This document shows positions 40,701 through 52,700 of a stretch of 64,000 nucleotides of DNA, piece after piece. The notes under the pieces are model-generated. The model was not told the origin of the DNA. It worked only from the letters and a program-made list of their open reading frames with translations, and did not search any database. The DNA comes from Patiria pectinifera (Eukaryota; Echinodermata; Asteroidea; Valvatida; Asterinidae). The stretch lies in NCBI GenBank assembly GCA_029964075.1, contig CM057150.1:5681717-5745716 (forward strand). The letters are read 5' to 3'. Position numbers and translations under genes: made by a program. How positions within the stretch are numbered: the first letter of the stretch is position 1; every line of letters begins with the position of its first letter.

Positions 40701-43700
40701 TTGACAAATGATCTGACTGCTGGTGACTAGCCTGGGTTAAAAGTATCCAAGGCCCCCAGGGAGAACAGTTCTTAGATAACTGATGGGGCTACCCTGGTAA
40801 AGTAAAACGGTAAATAAAAAAGGGGGGTAAGTGGATGGAAATTGTGACTGTCCGTGACTGTTTAAATAGCAGGAGGGTTAAAGGTGTAGTCCATCATTTG
40901 TAATTTGTGCATTTTGTTCGTTTGAAGTACAAAAGTGCTCAAGATCTAAAGAAGGGTGCTGAACAACTAACCTGATGAAGTTTCAGCTCAGCTTTAGCTG
41001 TATATTTCGAGAAAAACAACATTCTAGGATCTCGATTTCAAATCAAAAGTTGCTGAATCATGTTTTGAATTGGGCCTGAATTCAGCATCCGAGACACGTT
41101 CTCACTGAGCCGATTGCAGCTACGCGATGTCACACACTGATACGACGGATAATAGCAACCGCGTGTGCGTCATGCCAATGCTTGCGCGCTTCGCCGAATA
41201 ACAAAACGAACTACTTATTTGAATTTCCTACAGTGCTTCTTAAGAAGCACCGTTGGAAAGGCCTTCTTTTGTTGATTTCTTCAAAATGACAGCTTGCCAG
41301 AAAGAATAATTTCACCGGGAGTTTAGTCCCCTTACTATCTTTCAACCAAGTATTTTTTTTAGCAATAATTACGCCAGTTACTTTTTGGATAGCTGCAAAT
41401 GATGGACTCTGGCTTTAAGGCAGGAAGAAATGATGGAACAAGTCCATGCTTGTACATGTACATCTTGAACTTTTAACAGAGCATGAATTTTTTGTTTTTG
41501 CTTTTCCCCTTCTAATGTTCTATTTACAAGACTGTATTCTGTTTGTTTCTTGGAAGGTACCTTGAGGCAGGAGTTGCCAATGAGGAGTGGTCCAAGTTTG
41601 ACAGAATTCCAGAAATCGTCAACTTCTTCATTGTCCATGACTTACAACCGAGCACCGAGTACCTGTTTGCAGTGGTTGCCAGTAACCAACTAGGAGACAG
41701 TATCTTCAGTGAGACAGTCTCAGCAAGAACAAAAGGTAAATCTCTCCTAACAGATGGGATTTTCATGACTTCACTTCAACTGTTACAGTGGTACTAATAT
41801 CCTACTGAACTATTCTTGCAGCAACATGCCTAAATGTCTGTAGTTAAAAAACATTGATACAACGCCTGAATAACTCCCTGTCATCTGATTGGTGGGTCGT
41901 TGATCACGTGTCATTGAATTATTCATCCCAACCCATCGCACCCCAAAAGTAGAAGCTGTATTCCTCGCCAAGAAGTTCCATTGCGTGGTCACATGATTGG
42001 TGGCTCTGACCAATCAGACGATGAGGATTTATTCAGGTGTTGTAGAAAACAAATAGTTAATGTGTCACATTCATACAATGGAAAGAATAATTTCATTCAG
42101 TGACAGATGGGTCATTCTATAAATTTGGGGTCCAAAGTGTGACATTTTTCCCGTCCCTGTTACCTTGGTACTTTGTCATTTGCCATTCTAGCATCATTAA
42201 AAGTGACTTCAAATGATTGTTTATTTGTTGGGTAGGTAGTTTGCTATTCATAATCACTCTTGGAGGATGACTGCATTAAGGAGTGCATCAGAATTATACA
42301 ATCATAGATGTCAGATGTAAGAGGGACGGGAAAAAAAGTGGACCCCAAATTTATAGAATGACCCAGATGGAATGTTCCATTCCACCTTCGCCTCTTGGAA
42401 TGGAACATCTGTCACCAACTGACATTATTCTTGCCATTGCACTCGTAAACATTCATTTCTATATTTTTTTGCAAAATTTTTTCACAGATATGGATGAACT
42501 TGTGTCACCAACTGATGAAACTGGAAAAACGCTGATCCCTATTTATATTGGTAAGTTTGGAAAAAATGATATATATCTCAAAGAAAGCTTAGTCTACATG
42601 TGGCATGTAGGTGATGTTCATGTATCGCCAATGAAGCGGATGTTGATGACTAGAATATTGGTTACCAAAAAGGTTAGAAAATGAAAAGATATATTTTCAA
42701 ACTCAGTATTCGTTTTGAAAGACAACCTCATCCCCAGTGCTTACTTTATTTCCAACCTCATTTCCAATAGTAAGCCCTGGATAGGAAACTTTCTTCCTGT
42801 ATCCTGATTCGATATCGCAATCGGCTAGAAGTGGATTTATATCGTGTACTTGGTGTTGTTATTCACAATGTGCAGTACGTGTTTTCGCGATCATTCGTCC
42901 ATGCCTTCTTTAAAATATTCCTTCCTTTTGAATTTGTTCATATTAATATGAAATGTGATACTGCATATTGTCTCATTAAGATCATAACAGCTTAATTAAA
43001 ATAAAATCTTTTTTTTTTGTAACTCATGCCATGCTCGCGCTACGACAAATTGATTCTGTTTTTACCCCAGACACCGCATACGAAAACAAATGGAAATGTA
43101 ACACACAGGCAGGCACCAGACTATTCCTCATTTGCATGAGTGTTCAAAAATCTTGCACATGCAAATGATCCAATGCCAGGGTGAGAGAGCAGGTAGTGTT
43201 GGGCGCCTACTGCTCGACACCCTGGGGACGAGGTTGCTTGAAAGAGGAATAAACGCAGGCAGGATTGGAACCTTTGACCTCTGCAGTGCTGTACCTTTGC
43301 TGTCCTAACTGAGCATTGTAGCTAGCCGTATAAATGACAGTTTCGATTTTGTGCACTATTTTGACCATTATCGTCATTGCTTTTGTCCAAAATCATCCGT
43401 ACTTGATGCACTTGTACTACATTGTATTACATTGTGTTTACTCACTGAAGAATCAGTAAAACCATAGAGTGCTCGGATGGTTTTGGGCGCTACAGTGAGT
43501 AATAGGCAGGGCGGTTTTGGGCGCTACAGTGAGTAATCGGCAGGGCGGTTTGGGGCGCTACAGTGAGTAATAGGCAGGGCGGTTTTGGGCGCTACAGTGA
43601 GTAATAGGCAGGGCGGTTTGGGGCGCTACAGTGAGTAATCGGCAGGGTGGTTTGGGGTGCTACAGTGAGTAATCGGCAGGGCGGTTTGGGGCGCTACAGT

Positions 43701-46700
43701 GAGTAATAGGCAGGGGGTTTCGGGCGCTACAGTGAGTAATAGGCAGGGCGGTTTTGGGCGCTACAGTGAGTAATAGGCAGGGCGGTTTTGGGCGCTACAG
43801 TGAGTAATAGGCAGGGCGGTTTGGGGCGCTACAGTGAGTAATCGGCAGGGTGGTTTGGGGTGCTACAGTGAGTAATAGGCAGGGCGGTTTGGGGCGCTAC
43901 AGTGAGTAATCGGCAGGGCGGTTTGGGGCGCTACAGTGAGTAATAGGCAGGGGGTTTTGGACGCTACAGTGAGTAATAGGCAGGACGGTTTTGGGCACTA
44001 CAGTGAGTAATAGGCAGGGCGGTGTGGGGTGCTACAATGAGTATTAGGCAGGGTGGTTTTGGGCGCTACAGTGAGTAATCGGCAGGGCGGTTTTGGGCGC
44101 TACAGTGAGTAATAGGCAGGGTGGTCTGGGGTGCTACAGTGAGTAATAGGCAGGGTGGTTTGGGGCGCTACAGTGAGTAATAGGCAGGGCGGTTTGGGGT
44201 GTTACAGTGAGTAATAGGCAGGGTGGTTTGGGGCGCTACAGTGAGTAATAGGCAGGGTGGTTTGGGGTGCTACAGTGAGTAATCGGCAGGGTAGTTTGGG
44301 GCGCTACAGTGAGTAATTGGCAGGGTGGTTTTGGGCGCTACAGTGACTTAAGGGTTAAACAGGCATGCAACTTTTCCTCGGATCCGCTGATTTCCTCATT
44401 TTTACCTCTCATAAATGCTATTACAAATTGAAAAACACTGCACAAAGTATTGTGTGGTTTGGGATATCCTCGTTTTTTTTCTAAATTCCCAGTTGCATGC
44501 CTGGTTAAAGTAACAAATATTCACATTTTCAATTGAATTATTTGCATTTGAACATTTAATTTATTCAAAATGATTGAGCTTGTTTTTCTTGCTGGAATGT
44601 GTATGTAAATTTGTGATTTGTATGGTGAGTTGTTCTCACTTCAAATTCTCAAAATTTGGGCACACTTCTCTGCTTCACTGTGACTGGGCTGTGACTCCCG
44701 TGCACATTTATTTATTTGTTTATTTATTTATATATTTTCCATTTCTTTACCCAGGGTGTGCCCAAACAGTTAAAAACTGGTTTCCACTGGGCCCCTGCAT
44801 GCATAACAAATTATTCAACAATGTTAAGTAAAGTTAAACTCATAAGGAAAAGTACATTGGTGAAACATACGACGGACATTAATACTTACAAATTCAAATA
44901 CATTTATCTCAGAAATATGAAAAGAAAGCTATACATTGGACATATTTTAAACATTCAACTGCAATGTATGTTTGTGACTGGAGTTCACACGTGTGTGACT
45001 GGAGTGCACTTTCTGACATAAAAGGTTAAAAACACGTTTGTCCCCTTTAGCGTTTTGAGTAGTCCTACGAGCTGTCTAAGATCACATCTGTCGGGGGTTT
45101 AGTGATAGAACTTGAAGATCAGATGTCATGATCTACATGTACACTGTACATCAACCTAGACAAAGTACCGCTTCCCTGTAAACATTGCAGAATCCCCAAT
45201 ATGGCTTTTCACCGGTTCACTGGTCCCTGAGTAAACCACTCTGGACCAGTTGTTTATTATTGTTTGGATTTGCCTGTCAGTAGACAGATCCAGAAAATGT
45301 CTGCACCGCGTAGTTGATGAGTTGTGTTCCTGTGACTCACAGTTTACGCTAGAACTTGGTGATGAACTCTGTTGGATTTCTTGAACAGTTCACTGAATCT
45401 GAAGTGCGTACGTACGCTTGTGACTTATTATGAGTTTCAGTTGCTCATTGTTTTGATGTGTTAGTGTGTTCTGTGCATTATGAGGACAATCAGCAGGAAT
45501 ATTGCAGTTGTTGACATGAAGGTGTCATGGTACTATGGACGAAACCAGGAAGATCTTTCAACATTTATGTGCTTGTTCATACTGATAGTGATAGTTCTTA
45601 ATTCTTTACGGGGTGTGGATGTGTCAAGGTTGCCTTTGAAAGATCTTCTGAGATTTAACAGTCAAGCCAAAGCTTTTGAGTGATGAACTTCATGTAAAGT
45701 TCTTAAAAAAAAGGAGTTAATTGCCTGTTTATGAAAGTAAACAAGTCCTACTTATTACTCACTGTACTAGCCCGAAACCACCTGATCACTCTATGGTTTT
45801 ATTGATTTTTTAGTGAATAAACACAATGTAATACAATGTAGTACAAGTGCTAATGGGTTAAAATCATTACAGATATGTTCAAATATGCATGATATAGAAT
45901 ACATTTTTGGACCTTGTTGATATGGGTGGAAAATACATTCCACAAACACAAAAGAGAATTGGTCTTGGAAAGTATTTAACTGTGATTGTTTCCTCATGTT
46001 TTTAACTCAAGTAATAATGCTGTAAATGATGTTTGTAATGTTCCTTTTTAAAATAATTTTTCTTTGAGATTCCATATGTTTTAACCTGTTAAATTGATGT
46101 ACAATTAATATTTACTGTTCAAGAATTTAATGTTTAATTCTTAGAACTTTTTAGCGAGCAATCAAGTAAATTTCTACTATATTGTATTTAGGTACATGTA
46201 GCAATCAATCAATCAATGAATCAATCAATCAATCAAGCATGGAATCTGCAGAAGTTGAACTCCAGCAAATATTAACAAAGAAGTTTCACGACGTCAAATT
46301 TTCTTCACATTAGAATGGCGGATATTAGCTGGTCTTAATGCTGTCATAATACCATTGTGTCGCAAATTAAAAAAATATTTTATAAATTGTTATTTTAAAT
46401 AAATATAGTTTTATCACTGCTATACTATATCACCGCTATACTATTAAGTAGAAAAGGTGTACGTGTGTTTGCATGATTTACTCATGCAAATTAGGCTCAC
46501 CCGCGAAGCAGGCAACACACCAGCAAAGCAGGCGACAGGTGGCGAAGTAAGGTAGCCAATACCACTTATTAAGTGGCCTATACCATGTATTAATTGTTCA
46601 CTTCTTTTTCTTTGAATTTCTAGGACTGACACCCTCCCCTCCACAAAACCTAACCATCACACCGTCACAAGAGGGCCTCTTCCTCGCCTGGTACCCACCG

Positions 46701-49700
46701 GCTCTCTGGGGCCAGTTTGTCAGTCGTTACTCCATCGAGTACCGACTAAGCGGGCCCTGGGTGATATTGTACGACCGTGTGGACGTCGACCAATCAGACA
46801 AGCTCTTGGAGAGCCTACAGCCCAACACGACGTACCAGTTTCGCATGTTTGCCTTCACGCCCATGCTGTATAGCTCACCCAGCGAGGTGGTTACCGGTTT
46901 TACTGGAGGTATGTACACATTGCGACCAGACCTACAGATATGACACCATAATACCTTGGAATTAAAAACAAAAAACGTGGCTGGGCTCTTTGTTGTGGCA
47001 AATAAAATAAAAGTTGGAATCGAAACGAAGAATAATCATAAGATTTGAAACTTTGCATGGTGGTAGTGTATACTAGCGAGTTTTGCAATAACAACATTTG
47101 GAAGGATCTCTTTTTAGAAGAAGTGTGGTTCTCAGGGTTCGACGTTAACTTTTTTGTTTACTAGCCAGCCCGGCTACTGAAACAGACTCTTAACTAACCT
47201 GCGGGTATTTTCACTAGCCTGCCTCTCTTTTTTGGCTCAAATACAAACTGGCATATGTTTAGGCTCAATTTTGTCAGTCTTTTTAATAAACAGAACTAAT
47301 AATTTAATCATAAAATTAGACACAAACCGATGAGGCTTTCTTTCTGAATTGAATAATTTGTTTCTTCCTGTCCATTCATTTTTGCTGTATCCCAATAATT
47401 TTAAAATTCGCCAGCTGGGCTACTTAAGGAATAGTTTGACTAGCCCGCTCACCGCTGCTGTTTTGACTAGCATTTGGCTAGCAGGCTACCGCTAATTTCG
47501 AACCCTGGGTTCTGAAAAGAACCGGTTGGTTGTGAAACTCGACGTTCCGATCAGTATGCTCTGATCGTCTTAATAAGTTAGACACACTGGCGCTTGTTCT
47601 TTATAAAAGTTCTGGGTCTGGATTTTCTTTTCATGGGTCTTGACCCAAAGGGTGAACCACTTTTTAAAAAATCTATCGTATCATTCTATCATTTCTTTTC
47701 CCTAAGATATCCCAGCATACATTCAGCCAATCCCAACAACCACCCGCACCCCTCAGTACGGGGAACCGGGCATATTAGCCGGTGTCATAGCCGGGATATG
47801 CTTCCTCATTCTGGTGCTGTTGCTGAGCATTCTTGCCGTGTGCATCAGCCACAGAAGAAAGAAGAAGAAGAGATTAGCGTTCTTCAGTAAGTGGATTTTT
47901 GTCCTAATGATTGTGTGTAGTTTTGTTTAGAAAAGGAGTACTTGATGATCTACAGGTTATGTGACGATACTGTGACTGTTCTTCGCAAACAGACTGTGAA
48001 GTCCAACTTTGCATCATGGCATAAAAAAAGTGCAAGAAATCAGTTGGTTTGCTGTTTTGACATCTTTTTTTATACCAGAAATGAAATAGTTTTTTTGTAT
48101 TATCATTCACTTTTAAGAAATCAAAAATGAACACAGGTTTCCCATGGTTATGGAAACATCATGGAAAGTCCTGGGGAAAAAAAGAGTTGTCCTGGAAAGT
48201 CATGGAAAAAGCATGGGGAAAAATATAAAAAGTCATGGAAAAATATATGAAAAGTCATGGAAAAGTCATGGAAAAAATATATAAAAAGTCATGGAAAAGT
48301 CATGGAAAAAAATATATAAAATCATGGAAAAGTCATGGAAAAAAAATATAAAAAGTCATGGAAAAGTCATGGAAAAAAATATAAAAAGTCATGGAAAAGT
48401 CATGGAAATCAAGATCGTGTAAGGTTTTTTTTTGACGGGCCGCTTTAAGGATGGCTGTGAGGGAAGGAGACCTTTATTAATTAAAACTAATTTTCAAAAG
48501 ATAACAAATGGTTAGCCTAACATCAGCGGTTCATCAGTATCATTTTACCAAACAACTTTTTTTCTGCAAAATGGCGTTGAGTGTCATGGAAATTGTCATA
48601 TTTCAGTCCTTGAAAGTCATGGAATTTGGTTTTCAGATTTCCGTGGGAACTTTGAACATTATCAATCCCAAAGCAGTTTTAAAAAAAGCTTGCTTTTAAA
48701 GTGGTTAGGGGTCGAAAATGGCCTCAGCCACATTTTTCGAGACCCCTTTTTTCGCAAGTCGGCTGATGATGACTGTTGAGTCATTGATTATTAAACGACT
48801 ATTGATTGTTTGACGTGTTTGATTAACTGAGTGATTGATTGAAAAACAAAATTACATCTTCTCTTAACTGATTGGGTTTTAATAGTAAATGACTTGCCTT
48901 GCTGTGAATGTGTAACCATAGAGCAAGGAACAGAAACTGATCAGTCAGTTTTGAGTCAATAGTTTTCAGCCCTTCCCTTATAGACCATACCAGGCAAGCT
49001 ATCAATTTTTTATCACGAAGGCCCCCTTCAATGGCGAAGGCATTGTGCTAGCTATTGTTCAGATAATCCGTCACAGGGCAGTTGCTTTGTACAATTACAA
49101 TAGCATGCACAATGGTTTCTCCATTGAAGGGGGCCTCCTGAACAGTGATCACACCTGCCTGGATTTGTCTATCCTTGGACCACAATGCACCATATATGTA
49201 TATGTATGAAGAACATATTTATGTTGGCAAAGTATAATTGGTTGGGTTCACTTCTGTTTAAAAATACAAAATATTTTCCACATATTTGCATGAATCCTTT
49301 TCTTCTGAATCTGTAAGCATTCACAGTTTGCATGATTATCCAACAGTTTACATGTAGAATACCTGCACCATAGCATTCCGTATGAAATAGGTATATAAAC
49401 ATACATAGGTGGAATGACGTGTGCCTTGGGATGCGTATCGTGTGGCCACTAGTGGGCACTTTACTCATCTATGTGGTCGTTGCGTTTCTCGTTTGTCATT
49501 TCCAGGTGTTGCAGCCCAGACCCCACAACCACTAATACACAGACCCCAACCAACACAGTAAGTGAGCCACCTCTAGTACCCTGACTCCCTGCCACCATTC
49601 ACCTGCACTTTGTAATGGACAGACACTGTCTAGTATGCCCAAGGATCAGTCCCTGTTGCATGGATTCTGATATTCATTTGTATGAGACTGAGAAGCATCA

Positions 49701-52700
49701 TAAAAAAGCTGTGACCGGCTCCACAAAAAAGGGTATTATATCGCAAAAAAAGTGAAATTGAGTTGTATACATGGTTGGAAAGCCCTTAGCTTTCATTTGG
49801 TATGTAATAGAGCTCCATAGCCCCTCCCGTTCTGGAGATATGACGTTTTTGCATATTAATTACTTCCTTGGAGTTAGAATTACACAACTGAGAAAACAGG
49901 CTTTGAAATAGCTGGCTTTGTTGCAGAACAACAGAACGATGCATACAAAATGATTTTTTTCCCCACTTTATTAATCAAAATCAACAGTTCTGTGAATGAA
50001 AACTGAAACTGTAGGTATTAAAGTTGTCATTCATGACAAAAAATAAAAATCACATTTTGACAGAATTTTCACCTTTCAATGTTGAGCGGGCCATTACACA
50101 ATAATGCTCAGAGCGACTTAGGCCGTGTCCGAAACGGGCTTCCAGAGCTACGGCTACGTCTATTGTCAGCGCGTCCCCGCGTATTTTCAATGGGCGCAGA
50201 CCTAGACCTAGCTCTAGACAGTTGATTCGGATGCAGCCTAAATACCCTTTTTTTGTGGAGCCGGTCACATGATTTTAGCTATACGTATAGTTGTCAGTGT
50301 GTGTGTGTGTTTTAAAGTCACCTAATGAATGAAGTTTATCATTTCACAAGAAGGAAATGCATGATGGGATTGATCGCCATGGAATTATGAACTGTGTGGG
50401 AATGTCAGAATTTGTCTAATTTTACACGTACAACAGTCCTTTTATTGTGCAACAACTTCTTCTTTCACGGCCCTATGTCTAAGTGTTTCTGATCTGATAC
50501 ACCGTGCCCTCTGGAGACATGCACACAATAGGGAACCAAAGATTGTATACTTCTCCACTGGGCAATTTCTTTAAATGAATACGTCTCCACAAGGTTTTCA
50601 CAAAATAGATATATGGATTTACTCAAAAACTAGGAATTTCCAAGGTGGGTTGATCCGTCGCAAATGGGATATTAAAGGGATATTAAATCCGAATTTCAGC
50701 CAAGGAAATTAATTCTGGTTAAAATAAGAGCATTTTGAAACTTCACTTTCAAACTCGAAAACTTTACTACACGAGAACAAAGAAATGTCTCCACAAGCAT
50801 ACAAATTTCAGTGTTCATGTTCTTTTAGTTGTCGTCATTCTTTATCTGCCATCTCATGTTCAAGAACTTGTAGTAAATAGAGCCTGCTGTCACCCAGCTA
50901 TGACAGGTTACAGTCATACAATCATCAGGACCCAATTTATGGCACTGCCAATCACAGAATTTTTGTGCTGATGATGATTCTGTCGGCACAGAATCCTTAG
51001 TTGTGAAATGCATGCATGCATACAAGCCTAAATTTGATACATAAGAAAATGGTTGGATGAAATTTAGTAAATTCATCAAGTATTGATGTTATGTTTAGTA
51101 CTTTTTAACTACAATACCTGTTGTAAATTTGAAAGTTTTCAGCCTGTGGGCTGCTTTTAATTCAAATAAATAAACCACCATAATAATAATAAAAATGATT
51201 TAACTTAAATGACTGTTATGCCAGTATTTGTGGTGTGAGTTGTGGACTTAAAGTAATGATCTTCCTATCTAACCTTTACTATGTAACTTTTGTGAAATGC
51301 ATACGTGTCCAAACTTGTGAAAATTGCACTATTGTGTGAGTGGAGTTACATGTGTACATGTATGTCTGTATAAATCTTTTGTGTTCAGGCTCTGATCAGT
51401 TTGAAAAACTAAAACATTTTGTTGGTGTGGTAAACGCAAAGACGATGCATGATACCCTATGGGCAATTCCAGTGTAAAAGGACGTGTAATTGTCCGTGGC
51501 ATCGCCAGTTGACCACAAAATCTAATTAATGATTTAGAGAAATGATCCAAAACTCCTATATTCTGTAATCTCCTTGACCATTACGAGACGGTGGATGTAT
51601 GAGATGGATTTATAAAGATTTAAAAGCTGTCACGGACATTACATAACTCTCAAAATTGCCCATAAGTCTGCTTTCGGCGAGCTGGGCAGTGGTGCTACCA
51701 GTCAGTTTTATAAGCTTGCTCACATCTGAGTCATTTTCCTTGTGTTGCTATCAATCCAGGTCACCAGAGACACCCACGCCAGCCCCCGTCAAGCCCCCAA
51801 GCCTCGTCTCCAAGCTCATTATAAAGATCTCCCCCAAGCACAAGGGTCACACAGACCCCGCCTCCGCCCCCTACTCCAACAACCGGCGCGCCCACCTCAC
51901 CTCCAACGGCAAGCTGCCCAGCACCCGCTCGGAGCCCAGCCTGAGCAAGCGCTTGCTGTCCCGCTCGGCCCGTCATCACCGCCGCTCGTCCTCGGGAGGG
52001 GGTCACAAAGACGGGGCGGAGTCCAATCGGCGGAGGAGGGTGGGGAGCGGAGGCGATGCTGCAGGGTCCGGACAGCTTGCGTCGGAGCAGGCACTGGAGC
52101 TGGAGGAGTTTGAACCATCTGCAGGGGCGGCTGGTGTGTACTCGGTGCGGGATGGGAGGATTCGAACCCACGGTAGGTGATCAAGTTATTGATTATGGAC
52201 GGTTCATTGGAACGTCAATTCTTCAAACAAAAGGGATTATTAAATCTAAGGAAATGTACCCACCGGTGTATGATACGGATAAGGGGTTGTCCTTGACTAC
52301 AGAGCCAAAGCTAAAGAGTTGAAAACGTTATTATTAAACAATAAAAAAGTGGTACCGGTGTACATGTACCGGTACCTGTCAAGCGATAGACTAGACACAA
52401 AGATTAGCATGCACAAAGAATATAATAAAAGCTTTATTTAAAAAAAAAAATTAGCTTCAAACATTTTGAACGTTTTTAGCGTTTGTGTCTAGACAGTTCT
52501 AATCACTGTGGACAAATCTGAGATTGTCATTGTGAATAAACAGCATTTAAGAATGCTCAAATAGTGTACAAATAAAATGTTTGTCACAGCACTTACAGTA
52601 TTATTATTACACATGATCATTGCGCAAATGAAACATTCCATGGAATACCATCTCAGCTGTCACTGGAGAGTATACTTTCTATGCTGCCTGTTAGGCGAAA

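Noticed and set aside
43486-44350. CRISPR-like array
   Set aside because: Units are contiguous with no unique spacers, in an animal intron; it is a minisatellite.
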